Positions 26,383-35,891 of a stretch of DNA of 39,966 bases are shown here, in pieces. The translations under genes were made by a program, and so were the position numbers. The notes under the pieces were generated by a model. It was not told the origin of the DNA and ran no database searches. It saw nothing but the letters and a program-made list of their open reading frames with translations. The number at the start of each line of letters is the position of its first letter. The stretch's first letter is position 1. The DNA is from an uncultured Flavobacteriales bacterium. Its GTDB lineage: Bacteria > Bacteroidota > Bacteroidia > Flavobacteriales > Schleiferiaceae. The stretch spans positions 1-39,966 of the forward strand of contig CATMQD010000007.1 of NCBI GenBank assembly GCA_950073045.1. Reading direction: 5' to 3'.

Positions 26383-28320
26383 ATGATTTACCCGATGAGA
26401 ATTTTAGCTTTCCTTTTCCTCATTATTGCTGGAATGGGAAACCTAAAGGCCGCACATTTAATTGGAGGAGAAATTACTTATACCTGTCAAGGTAATAACC
26501 TATACACCATCTCTTTAAGAGTGTACCGCGATTGCGGGGGAGGAGGTGCCGCCTTCGATGCAAACGCCAATATTGCTATCTATGATATTAACAATCAGTT
26601 GATTGCGACGCTAGCTCCACCGCGGGGCCAAATCATCTCTCTAAATAATAGCCTAACTAGTGATCCTTGTGTTACCGTTCCCCCAAATTTATGCGTAGAA
26701 TATGCCGATTATGAGGATACCATTACTCTAGCTCCGCTTATCGGTGGCTATACTCTTGTGCATCAACGTTGTTGCCGAAATTCGATTATTGGAAATGTAA
26801 ATAACCCCGGTAATTTCGGTAATACCTATTCGATTCGGATTCCAAGCATGGACACCACCTGTAACTCTGCACCGCAAATATTAAGTCCACCCGATAATGT
26901 TCTCTGCTTAAACCGCCCTGCTACCATCGACCTACAGGTATCTGAAGCGGACGGCGATTCTTTGAGCTATGATATTTGTCAAATTTTTGCGGGCGGTGGC
27001 AATGCGGGCGGTGGCGGAAACTGCTTTGCAGTTGTTCCTAATCCTCCTTGTCCGCCACCTTTTACTGCAATTCCTTTTGCAGCGCCCTATACCTTCTCTA
27101 ATCCAATACCGGCTTCGGTAAATTTCACTATTAATCCACGAACTGGTAAAATACGGGGTACAGCTAACCAAGCGGGGGTTTATGTAGCGGGAATTTGTAT
27201 TACCGAATGGCGAGATGGTCAGATAATGAGTACCGTTCGACTGGATTACCAATTTGCGGTAACTACTTGTACACCTACCATTGTTTCGGATATGAAAACG
27301 CCGATAGAAGATCCTACCATTTTATGTGATGGCTTAACTGTGCAGTTTGAAAACGAAACTAGTAATGCCAATGGGGTGCTTTGGAAATTTGGCGACCCGA
27401 GTACTAATGCCGATACCAGCAGCGATCCTAATCCTACTTGGACTTACCCAAGGCCCGGGACTTATTTTGTGGAACTGATTGCCAATCCAGGGGAAACTTG
27501 CAGCGATACCACTTTTGCACCTTTTGAAGTGATTGCTCCGGTGCAAGGCGATTTCTTGTGGGATGGGGTGCCTTGTTTTGAGGTGCAAGACATTCGCTTT
27601 GAAGCTACCGGTAGTAATATTAGACCCAATACCCGCTTTGTATGGGAGTTTGGTGCCGACGCCTTAATTCCAAGTGTGCAAGGTCGGAATGCTTTTGGTA
27701 TTTCTTGGACGCAACCAGGGCCAAAGCCAGTAAAGTTAACCCTGTATTGGGATAGCTGCTCCCAAGAAGTAGTGGATACTATTGATATTGTACGTGGAAA
27801 CGTATTTGCATTTGCCGGTAATGATACCAATATTCAAAGAGGTTCGGACTTAAGACTTCGTTCCAATTTTGGCGCCGATTATTATTGGTCGGCCAGTTCG
27901 CCCATTGAAATTGATAATCCCTTTTCTCGAGAACCAACTTTCCGCTTTAGGCGCGAAGATGATACGGTACAGGTATTTTTAGAGCTCACCGATCAATATG
28001 GTTGTAAAGGCTGGGACTCGCTTTGGGTTTATATCAGCGATGATTTGGATGCAGCGGTGTATAATATTATCTCGCCCAATGGCGATGGTATCAACGACTT
28101 CTTTGATCTCAAATACATTAATCCTTCGGGCAATTGCGGCTTAGTAATTATTAATCGCTGGGGCGCAGAAGTGTATAGAGATAATAGCTACAATAATGAT
28201 TGGTATGGAACCGATCAGGATGGGAATACCCTTCCTGATGGTACCTATTACTACATTGTTCAATGCGGAGTTGAGGTCCGTTCTACCGGACCTATTACCA
28301 TTAATCGATTTTACGACTAG
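26383..28320 (+). CDS. Large secreted protein with PKD-like region and CHU_C (T9SS type B) C-terminal domain
   Basis: NIISPNGDGINDFFDLKYI...VIINRWGAEVYRDNSYNNDWYGTDQDGNTLPDGTYYYIV; PKD-like WKFGDPS...WTYPRPGTYFVELIA. Confidence 0.93.
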   Translation: MIYPMRILAFLFLIIAGMGNLKAAHLIGGEITYTCQGNNLYTISLRVYRDCGGGGAAFDANANIAIYDINNQLIATLAPPRGQIISLNNSLTSDPCVTVPPNLCVEYADYEDTITLAPLIGGYTLVHQRCCRNSIIGNVNNPGNFGNTYSIRIPSMDTTCNSAPQILSPPDNVLCLNRPATIDLQVSEADGDSLSYDICQIFAGGGNAGGGGNCFAVVPNPPCPPPFTAIPFAAPYTFSNPIPASVNFTINPRTGKIRGTANQAGVYVAGICITEWRDGQIMSTVRLDYQFAVTTCTPTIVSDMKTPIEDPTILCDGLTVQFENETSNANGVLWKFGDPSTNADTSSDPNPTWTYPRPGTYFVELIANPGETCSDTTFAPFEVIAPVQGDFLWDGVPCFEVQDIRFEATGSNIRPNTRFVWEFGADALIPSVQGRNAFGISWTQPGPKPVKLTLYWDSCSQEVVDTIDIVRGNVFAFAGNDTNIQRGSDLRLRSNFGADYYWSASSPIEIDNPFSREPTFRFRREDDTVQVFLELTDQYGCKGWDSLWVYISDDLDAAVYNIISPNGDGINDFFDLKYINPSGNCGLVIINRWGAEVYRDNSYNNDWYGTDQDGNTLPDGTYYYIVQCGVEVRSTGPITINRFYD

Positions 28321-30734
28321 GCCTTTTTAATTCGCTGCCATACGGCGATAAAGCTGCCAATCACCATAAGGATAGAGCCAATCCAAAGGATATTAATCAT
28401 CGGGAAGATGATCGCCTTTTGCACAATGAAAGGCTTTTCCCTTTGATCTTTTTTGGTCCATGCTTTTAAAATGATTTCATCGGTATCGTAGTCGATATCC
28501 TCAAAACGGAATTTTAAGCGTGGAGCCTCCAAAGTGGTATCGCGGTATTCCTTTATATCATCCTCAACAATAAAGGCCGGACTAATAGGGTACTCCGTGC
28601 CCATGGCATTTACAATTCGCAATTCGGCCGTGAGCATGATGGTCTTTAGTTCGCCTGTTTCTTCATTTACCAAAGCATTCACCTTATTCTTATCGAAAAT
28701 GATAAAGTGATTGCGGTATAAAGCTGTGTCGCCTTCATTTAGGCGCACCTCTGCTTCATTGCCAAAGCCATCTGGGCTCACTGGCTCCAAATAAGAGGAA
28801 TAGGTAACATGGGTGTAAATATCACGATCCCAAAAATGTTTAGTATCCGGATTAGGCGTTGGACCCATTTGGTCGCTCATCTGTAAAAAAGGCTTAAGCC
28901 TGAAAAGTGGCTCCGATTCACCAATTTGATTGAAATAGGAAATACTGTAAAACTGTTTGTTATTTACGGTATCCATATCCTCAAAAACGGCAAAGTACTT
29001 ACCCATTTCAACGGTATCACCTTGGTCCATTAAGGCATTTTCATTGGCCGGTAGGCTTTCGCCAAGATTTACTTTCGAGTGCGAAATAATATCCTTGCGA
29101 CCATTGGAAATTAAGGCACCCACCAAAATCAAGGCAAAGCCAATATGCGCAACCGAAGATCCTGCAAAGGTCCACTTGGCTTTCCCAAGCACTAGCCAAA
29201 ACCACAGGTTAGAGACGGCAGCAAAGAAACCAGTTAATAATAAACTGAGGTACAAAGGATCGGTCCAAAAGTCATAGAGCTGGGCAAATATACCGGTGAT
29301 TAACAAGCTCAAGGCTAGAGACACACTGATATTCTTCCAAAATAGCGTGGAACTAGTTTTACCATAGCGTAGATACTGGCCAATGGCAATAAGCAAGGCA
29401 ATGATGATGGAAAAAGGTAATTGCCAGCTATTATAATGTTTAATGGCATCTAAGGGCGGAGCCATCTTATCATTTAAAATTTGAATGAGTCCTTCTGGTC
29501 CAATAAGCTTATTGATAACGGGGATAGAAGTACTAAAGATGATCTGGAAAGAGGAAATTAGTAATACTAAACTTCCGATAAACATCCAAAACTCACGAGA
29601 GCTTAAATCGTCGCCGGAGTCTTCTTTTGGAAACTTCTTAAAGCGCCAAATCATTAATCCAAACGAGGCGAGGGTAAAGAATAGCAGGTAAACTAATAGC
29701 TGCCCACTTAATCCTAAATCTACAAAGGCATGTACGGAGGAGTCGCCAAGCACACCACTTCGAGTTAGGAAAGTGGAGTAGAGAATTAACAAAAAGGTGA
29801 GGATGCTCATAAAGACTGCCGCCTTTAGTCCAGTGCGCTTATTGCGATAAACAAGCAAAAGGTGTGCGGCTCCAACCATAGTAATCCAAGGAACGAGGGA
29901 GGAGTTTTCTACTGGATCCCAAGCCCAAAAGCCGCCAAAGCTCAAGGCTTCATAGGCCCAAGCACCGCCCATTAGAATTCCTAATCCGAGAATGCCTACA
30001 CTAAAGAAAGCCCAAGGCATTGCCGGCTTTACCCACGATTTAAAGTCACCTTTAATAAGTGCTGCCACCGCAAAGGCAAAAGGCACCAAGGTGGAGGCAA
30101 AACCAAGAAAAAGGGTAGGTGGGTGGATAGTCATCCAGTAATTCTGTAGTAGCGGGTTTAATCCCGAGCCATCCATAAAATGTGGAAAGCGCTCTAGGTA
30201 GTCGGCAATCTGCGTCCAAGGCAAACCAATATTATCGCTTGTTTCACGCATTAAGATAAAAGGACTACTACCAATTTTTACTCCTAAAGGATAAATGCCT
30301 AAAACCATAGAGGCAAGGAAGGCCTGCACTGCAGAGAAAACCATCATAGTGTGGCTTTCCCATTTACGTGCGGTAAACAATAGGATAAGCCCTAATACCG
30401 CATGCCAAAAAAGCCAAAGAATAAAGCTTCCTTCTTGACCCTCCCAAAAGGCGCTAAATACAAAGCGACTTTCTAAAGATAGAGAGGAGTGTTGCCAAAC
30501 GTAATCGTATTCGAAGTAATGACTCAGTAATAAATAAAAAAGGCTAAGCACAATTCCTAAAACCCCCACGCTATGCGCCAAAAAGGCGGAGCGGGCAACT
30601 TTTAGATAGCGATCATCCTCGCTGCGGCTATTTAAAAAATAGGCGATAAAGGCAATTATTGCCGCAGCAAAAGCCAGACTTACTGAAAAGCGGCCAATCT
30701 CACCTGGTAAGAGGTGTTCTCCAATGTATTCCAT
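28317..30734 (-). CDS. ccmF: Heme lyase CcmF/NrfE-type cytochrome c maturation protein
   Basis: Tryptophan-rich motif FGGFWAWDPVENSSLVPW, FWEGQEGSFILWLFWH, WMTIHPPTLFLGF, LTRSGVLGDSSVHAF. Confidence 0.95.
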   Translation of the reverse strand: MEYIGEHLLPGEIGRFSVSLAFAAAIIAFIAYFLNSRSEDDRYLKVARSAFLAHSVGVLGIVLSLFYLLLSHYFEYDYVWQHSSLSLESRFVFSAFWEGQEGSFILWLFWHAVLGLILLFTARKWESHTMMVFSAVQAFLASMVLGIYPLGVKIGSSPFILMRETSDNIGLPWTQIADYLERFPHFMDGSGLNPLLQNYWMTIHPPTLFLGFASTLVPFAFAVAALIKGDFKSWVKPAMPWAFFSVGILGLGILMGGAWAYEALSFGGFWAWDPVENSSLVPWITMVGAAHLLLVYRNKRTGLKAAVFMSILTFLLILYSTFLTRSGVLGDSSVHAFVDLGLSGQLLVYLLFFTLASFGLMIWRFKKFPKEDSGDDLSSREFWMFIGSLVLLISSFQIIFSTSIPVINKLIGPEGLIQILNDKMAPPLDAIKHYNSWQLPFSIIIALLIAIGQYLRYGKTSSTLFWKNISVSLALSLLITGIFAQLYDFWTDPLYLSLLLTGFFAAVSNLWFWLVLGKAKWTFAGSSVAHIGFALILVGALISNGRKDIISHSKVNLGESLPANENALMDQGDTVEMGKYFAVFEDMDTVNNKQFYSISYFNQIGESEPLFRLKPFLQMSDQMGPTPNPDTKHFWDRDIYTHVTYSSYLEPVSPDGFGNEAEVRLNEGDTALYRNHFIIFDKNKVNALVNEETGELKTIMLTAELRIVNAMGTEYPISPAFIVEDDIKEYRDTTLEAPRLKFRFEDIDYDTDEIILKAWTKKDQREKPFIVQKAIIFPMINILWIGSILMVIGSFIAVWQRIKKA

Positions 30735-30750
30735 CCCAAAAAATTAATGG

Positions 30751-31143
30751 CTAGTAGGTTTCGTAACCTGCTATTTCATTTTGCTCGTTGTATTTACTCG
30801 GACATTTCATGAGGATTTCCTCCGCCATAAAGGCGCTATCGGTGGCAAAACCCTTCATGGTGATTTCTTCACTACGTTCGAAATCTTGAGGTTTGGGTTG
30901 GTTATAAAATACTTTTTGTTTCTGTCCTTCCTTATCAATAGCTGTAAAGGTGAAGCGATTGGCACGGGCATCATAGTCCATGGCAGCTTCTTTATCAAGA
31001 TATCCAATTACCGTGTATTTGGTTCCCATGTTTTCTTCTGCTTGTGCAAAGCCAACATAGGTAGAGGCATCATTAATGGTTACCATAATTGCTCCAATGG
31101 CAACGGCAATAAAAAATATGATCGCGATGTGAGTTCTCTTCAT
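30751..31143 (-). CDS. ccmE: Cytochrome c maturation protein CcmE (CxxxY variant)
   Basis: N-terminal TM then OB-fold-like region; heme-attachment-region motif MKCPSKYNEQ. Confidence 0.88.
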   Translation of the reverse strand: MKRTHIAIIFFIAVAIGAIMVTINDASTYVGFAQAEENMGTKYTVIGYLDKEAAMDYDARANRFTFTAIDKEGQKQKVFYNQPKPQDFERSEEITMKGFATDSAFMAEEILMKCPSKYNEQNEIAGYETY

Positions 31144-31144
31144 T

Positions 31145-31360
31145 TTAATCCTTCTTTTCTAGTTTACTAATCTTACGATCGAGATTAAAGAGATAGCCAG
31201 CAATTCCTAAAAGGATGATAGACATGATGGCTACCACTACATAAATTTTTCCTTCCGCACGAAAGGCATCTGCCATTTCAACCTCTTCTCCCATCTGCGC
31301 GATAGCGCTAAAAGGCGTTAATAAAATGGCCAAGATGAAATATTTAAAACTATGCTTCAT
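31145..31360 (-). CDS. CcmD-like small membrane protein
   Basis: 71 aa, between ccmE and ccmC; signal/TM plus KIYVVVAIMSIILLGIAGYLFNLDRKISKLEKK. Confidence 0.75.
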   Translation of the reverse strand: MKHSFKYFILAILLTPFSAIAQMGEEVEMADAFRAEGKIYVVVAIMSIILLGIAGYLFNLDRKISKLEKKD

Positions 31361-32000
31361 GATTTAAAGATTTAAAGCGGATTCTCAAGTGAGAAATCCA
31401 GGTACCGATTAAAATCCATCCAATAACGGCGGCGTAAAAAATCGGACGCATATCAGAGTTTAGGTCGTATTGATTAAAGCCAGGATTACCACCATTCCCT
31501 GGGTGCAGACTATCGGTCATTCGCGGAAGAATTCCGATAAAGACAATCATCATTACAAAGGCAAAAATATTGTAAACACCCGCTAGACGGGCTTTTTTAG
31601 CGGGATCCTCTACGGAATTGCGCAAAACAAAATAGGCCAAGTAAATTAACATGGTCACTGCTGTGCCATTCAGTTTTGGATCATTGGTCCAGAAACTTCC
31701 CCAAGTAGCATTTGCCCAAACCATTCCTGTTAATAAACCTAAACTGGCCAATAGAAAACCGGTTTGTGCAAATTCGGAGGCTCTTAGATCAGCGCCGGGT
31801 TTATCGCCCAAGGCACGGATACTAAAAATCAGGCTGAGGAGCATCATGGTGATCATGGCAAACCACATGGGAACGTGGTAGTATAAAACCCGAATAGACT
31901 CGTTAAGAATGATAAGTCGTGGTACTTCGCCTAATAAACCAGCGATAAATGAGTAGAGTACTAAAAGGATGCCGAGGGCTTTCCACCAAATGCCTTTCAT
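31350..32000 (-). CDS. ccmC: Heme ABC transporter permease CcmC
   Basis: ATWGSFWTNDPKLNG (WWD-type variant), YYHVPMWFAMI; polytopic. Start ATG 32000 (MKGIWWKAL). Confidence 0.9.
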   Translation of the reverse strand: MKGIWWKALGILLVLYSFIAGLLGEVPRLIILNESIRVLYYHVPMWFAMITMMLLSLIFSIRALGDKPGADLRASEFAQTGFLLASLGLLTGMVWANATWGSFWTNDPKLNGTAVTMLIYLAYFVLRNSVEDPAKKARLAGVYNIFAFVMMIVFIGILPRMTDSLHPGNGGNPGFNQYDLNSDMRPIFYAAVIGWILIGTWISHLRIRFKSLNHEA

Positions 32001-32008
32001 AGCTGTTT

Positions 32009-32662
32009 TTAATCGCGCCAAAGGTAGGGAAATAAGAGGAAGGAGAGTAGCAAGGATACCAATGCCAGTAAGGCTAAAACTATCAGAAGTTGAGCATTTA
32101 TCTCCCAACTAAAACCGGTTAAACTGCGGATACTTAATTTGCTCAAAGTGAGAATTTGGGGATAGAGCAAGGGAATACTTAAAATGGCGGGCAGGGCAGG
32201 GTTGTTTCCTGCTTTCGCGGAGATGGCAGCTACTAAAGTTAAAATGGCACTAAAACCCAATGAGGCCAAAAACAATACACAAATGAAGGCCCAAGGTGAG
32301 GCGATCGGAAAGCCCATTAAAAATCCGAAAAAGCCACTGGTAAAGAGGGCGACAATTAAAAGATACAGGAAGTTATAAATAATCTTCCCTAAAATAAGAT
32401 GCTCAGGTTTAACCCAGCCGTAGTACAGCAAAAAGCGCTGATCGGCCTCAAAATGAAAAGATCGATAGGCGGCTTGTACCGCGGCAAACAAAAAGATGAC
32501 CCAAAAAAAGGCGTTCCAGCTTTCGGTGCTCAGAATTTCATTAAAAACCAAATTACTGAGGTAAACCGTACTTAAAACGTAGATAAGAATTGAGAAATAG
32601 GAACGCCGCTCTGACCACTCTAACTGAAAATTAAGCTGTATAACCTTTAAGGTTGTTTTCAT
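32009..32662 (-). CDS. ccmB: Heme exporter protein CcmB
   Basis: Six-TM pattern; FEADQRFLLYYGWVKPEHLILGKIIYNFL, ALPAILSIPLLYPQIL; adjacent to ccmC. Confidence 0.88.
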   Translation of the reverse strand: MKTTLKVIQLNFQLEWSERRSYFSILIYVLSTVYLSNLVFNEILSTESWNAFFWVIFLFAAVQAAYRSFHFEADQRFLLYYGWVKPEHLILGKIIYNFLYLLIVALFTSGFFGFLMGFPIASPWAFICVLFLASLGFSAILTLVAAISAKAGNNPALPAILSIPLLYPQILTLSKLSIRSLTGFSWEINAQLLIVLALLALVSLLLSFLLFPYLWRD

Positions 32663-32706
32663 GGGGCTAAAGGTACAGCCCAAAGGCTGAAGTGGAAAGG
32701 AGGAAA

Positions 32707-33450
32707 TTATTTGTTTATACTTCTAGCCAAGTCATAGAGCCTTTTAACTTGCAAATCGCCAAAGCCATATATAGTCTCCGACTTATAAATGCTTCTGAAA
32801 ACTTCTGGAAAGGACTTTCCTTCTGCTACTAGCTTCATCACCATATCCAAAGGTCTACCGTAAGAGGTATCAGTTTGCAATCGCTCCAATTGAGCATTAA
32901 TAGCTGGCATTAAAAATGGATAATGAGGATTTAAACTTGCTCCTAGTTTCTTCAATTCCGACCAATCTTCATTTTGGTAGGCTTTCCATAAGTCCGACCA
33001 AGGTTTAAGGTTAATTATAGTAAGCTTATTGGCATACAGCACCTCTAATTGCTGCGAATTATAGAAGCCAAAGCTATAGGGACTGTGATGATCAGGTTTA
33101 ACCAGAAATGCCTGGTCTATAGAACTATACTCCTGTAAAATATAAAGGCAAAACCATAAATTAACTTGGCAAAAGAGGTCCTCTTCAAACCAGAGATAGA
33201 GGCTATCCTCGGTACTCGAATTCTTTAAGGCATTAATTTGAGAGATCGTCTTTTCTTCATACTCCTTAAAAGAAAGGTCTCCAGATAATTCATTTAAAAA
33301 GGAGCAGCGCTTTCGGAAAAACTCCTCGAGTGAAGGACTTGCCACCGGTCCATCCATTAAACACTCACGCATAACCAATCTTTTACCGGGAATGGAGTCC
33401 GGAATTTGAGCCAGTAATGCGTCACCATTTAAAATGTGGATATCTGCCAT
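32707..33450 (-). CDS. DUF1835 domain-containing protein
   Basis: N-terminus ADIHILNGDALLAQIPDSIPGKRLVMRECLMDGPV typical of DUF1835. Confidence 0.85.
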   Translation of the reverse strand: MADIHILNGDALLAQIPDSIPGKRLVMRECLMDGPVASPSLEEFFRKRCSFLNELSGDLSFKEYEEKTISQINALKNSSTEDSLYLWFEEDLFCQVNLWFCLYILQEYSSIDQAFLVKPDHHSPYSFGFYNSQQLEVLYANKLTIINLKPWSDLWKAYQNEDWSELKKLGASLNPHYPFLMPAINAQLERLQTDTSYGRPLDMVMKLVAEGKSFPEVFRSIYKSETIYGFGDLQVKRLYDLARSINK

Positions 33451-33462
33451 AGATCAAAAAAG

Positions 33463-33502
33463 AAATCCTCCAATTTAAGCAAGGCTGTAAAATGGAGGAT
33501 TT
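33463..33502 (-). terminator. Rho-independent terminator downstream of gpx
   Basis: On the minus strand: AAATCCTCCA...TGGAGGATTT 10-bp stem followed by CTTTTTTG. Confidence 0.8.
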
Positions 33503-33526
33503 AAATTATTGCGGAGTTTAAGTATC

Positions 33527-34117
33527 CTATTTCCCCGAGGCGAAGGCTACAATTTCTTCGTCCATTGGTTCGGTGCGTGAGCCATAATGAGCTACCCAAT
33601 TACCTTCGGCATCCACCAAAAATTTATTGAAGTTCCAGCTTACCCGGGCATCATCTTTACCATTAAGTTCTTCTTCGCAAAGCCATTTGTACACTGGATG
33701 CTGCTCGTCGCCTTTCACATTGATCTTATCCATCATCGGAAAGCTTACCCCATAGTTCTTCTTGCAAAAGCTGGCGATCTCTTCATTGTCACCAGGCTCC
33801 TGGTTCATAAATTGATTACATGGAAAGCCAATAATGGTGAAATTCTCACCACCGAATTTTTCATACAATTCTTGTAAACCCTCATATTGGGGGGTAAATC
33901 CACATTTACTAGCGGTATTTACGATTAAAACTCTTTTTCCCTCTAAGGAAGAGAAAGCGAATTTTTCACCATTTAAATCGGTAACCACAAAATCGTGAAA
34001 GCTAGACGCTGCTGGTTCGGCCAAAGCCAATTTCTGACTTTTAGTTTCTGATTCAGCGGGGCTATTACAAGCGCTAATCAACACTAAGCTTAAAAGTGGA
34101 AGAAGGAATTTTTTCAT
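33527..34117 (-). CDS. Glutathione peroxidase family lipoprotein
   Basis: ASKCGFTPQYEGLQELYEKF, IIGFPCNQFMNQEPG, VSWNFNKFLVD. Lipobox start MKKFLLPLLSLVLISACN at 34117. Confidence 0.92.
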   Translation of the reverse strand: MKKFLLPLLSLVLISACNSPAESETKSQKLALAEPAASSFHDFVVTDLNGEKFAFSSLEGKRVLIVNTASKCGFTPQYEGLQELYEKFGGENFTIIGFPCNQFMNQEPGDNEEIASFCKKNYGVSFPMMDKINVKGDEQHPVYKWLCEEELNGKDDARVSWNFNKFLVDAEGNWVAHYGSRTEPMDEEIVAFASGK

Positions 34118-34244
34118 GATTGCATTTTGTTGAAGAAACAAATATAATAGAGTGAGGTTCATGATTGGCCCCGCTTTATTAATTAAGATTTCGAAGGCTA
34201 ATAAGTCCCCTGTTTCACCCACCAAGCTTTCTTACCTTTGCAAA

Positions 34245-35585
34245 ATGGAAATGAATGGGAAAAAGGTTGCTTTTCACACCTTAGGATGTAAGCTCAACTT
34301 TTCGGAAACCGCTACCATTGCTCGTGATTTCAAGGGTAAAGGATTTGATCAGGTCGATTTTAAAGAAGCGGCTGATGTTTACGTAATTAACACTTGTTCG
34401 GTTACCCATAATGCCGATAAAGAGTGTAAACTTTGGGTTCGTCGCGCTAAAGAAGCAAACCCGGATAGTTTGGTGGTGATTGTAGGTTGTTATGCCCAAT
34501 TGCAACCCGAGGAAATTGCAGCCTTAGAAGGAGTGGACCTCGTTTTAGGAGCTACCGAGAAATTTAAGATTACCGATTACCTCGATGGCCTTACCCAAAG
34601 TGACAAAGGTGAAGTCCATTCTTGTGAGATTAACGAAGCAGACTTTTACGTTGGGGCTTATTCTATGGGGGATCGCACGCGAGCCTTTTTAAAGGTGCAA
34701 GATGGTTGCGATTATAAATGTACCTATTGCACCATTCCACTTGCTCGGGGTATTTCCCGTTCGGATACCTTGGAAAACGTAATGGCTAATGCCGAAAAGA
34801 TAGTAGGTGAAGGAGCCAAGGAAATCGTTCTCACCGGCGTTAATATTGGTGATTATGGCAAGGGGGAGTTCGGTAATAAACGCCATGAGCATACCTTTTT
34901 AGAACTGGTGCAAAACCTAGATCAAGTTGAAGGTATTGATCGTTTTAGAATATCCTCGATTGAGCCAAACCTACTAAAGGATGAAACCATCGAATTTGTA
35001 GCCGCTTCCGAACGCTTTGTTCCTCATTTTCATATCCCTCTACAAAGTGGTAGCAATAAGATTCTTAAGAAAATGAAGCGCCGCTATTTAAGAGAGCTTT
35101 ATCAAGAAAGAGTTGCTAAAATAAAAGACCTTATTCCACACTGCGCCATTGGTGTAGATGTGATTTGTGGTTTCCCAGGAGAAACGGAAGAAGATTTTAT
35201 GGAGACCTACAATTTCTTAAAGGATCTGGATATTTCTTACCTCCATGTGTTTACTTACAGTCGGCGGCCTAATACGGAGGCTGATGAAATGGAAGCCCAA
35301 GTACCTTACGGTGAAAGAAAAAAGCGCTCTAAAATGCTAAGGGTACTAAGTGCCAAAAAGCGTCGCGCTTTTTACGAATCTCAATTAGGTACTGAGCGTG
35401 AAGTACTTTTTGAGGAAAACTTTAAGGATGGCTTTATTACGGGTTTCACCGAAAACTACGTGAAAGTGAAGACCCATTGGAATCCAGAATTGATTAATCA
35501 GAAGGCAAAAATTAGATTAAAAGATATTGATGAAGATGGTGTAGTTCGTTTTGACTACCTCGATAATGTCCCTATCTTGGCCTAA
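34245..35585 (+). CDS. mtaB: tRNA t6A37 methylthiotransferase MtaB
   Basis: AFHTLGCKLNFSET, CDYKCTYCTIPLARG, LTGVNIGDYG, TRAM-like C-terminus. Start MEMNGKK at 34245. Confidence 0.95.
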   Translation: MEMNGKKVAFHTLGCKLNFSETATIARDFKGKGFDQVDFKEAADVYVINTCSVTHNADKECKLWVRRAKEANPDSLVVIVGCYAQLQPEEIAALEGVDLVLGATEKFKITDYLDGLTQSDKGEVHSCEINEADFYVGAYSMGDRTRAFLKVQDGCDYKCTYCTIPLARGISRSDTLENVMANAEKIVGEGAKEIVLTGVNIGDYGKGEFGNKRHEHTFLELVQNLDQVEGIDRFRISSIEPNLLKDETIEFVAASERFVPHFHIPLQSGSNKILKKMKRRYLRELYQERVAKIKDLIPHCAIGVDVICGFPGETEEDFMETYNFLKDLDISYLHVFTYSRRPNTEADEMEAQVPYGERKKRSKMLRVLSAKKRRAFYESQLGTEREVLFEENFKDGFITGFTENYVKVKTHWNPELINQKAKIRLKDIDEDGVVRFDYLDNVPILA

Positions 35586-35891
35586 ATGTTTGCAACCTTA
35601 ATCCAATACCGCCTAAACCCTATTTTTAAAGCGGATTTTTTCCACTACTGGCAGGAGCATCGCAGCTATCTGCGTGGAATAGGAGCTTTACACAATTCGG
35701 TTTTACATCGCGAATCTCCCATCTCTTATTTGAGTTATAGTCGCTGGAAAGATCGTGAAGAGTTTGAAAAGCACATTTTAGATCCTAGCGGGGCGGTGCA
35801 AGACTGGCAAGCAAAAATCGAAGACTGTTGTAATGATGTGCGGATTATCTACCGCATGGATATCGTAAAAGACGTTCCGGAATATGAATAA
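35586..35891 (+). CDS. Small conserved protein (ABM/dimeric alpha-beta barrel-like)
   Basis: 101 aa; FATLIQYRL...HRESPISYLSYSRWKDREEFEKH resembles monooxygenase-like (ABM) folds; overlaps suhB by 8 nt. Confidence 0.6.
   Translation: MFATLIQYRLNPIFKADFFHYWQEHRSYLRGIGALHNSVLHRESPISYLSYSRWKDREEFEKHILDPSGAVQDWQAKIEDCCNDVRIIYRMDIVKDVPEYE

Noticed and set aside
26932-27830. Minus-strand ORFs inside the CHU_C protein gene
   Set aside because: Antisense shadows with no domains; the sense protein is clear.
30781-31170. 129-aa plus-strand ORF antisense to ccmE
   Set aside because: The opposite strand encodes a recognisable CcmE; this ORF lacks motifs.
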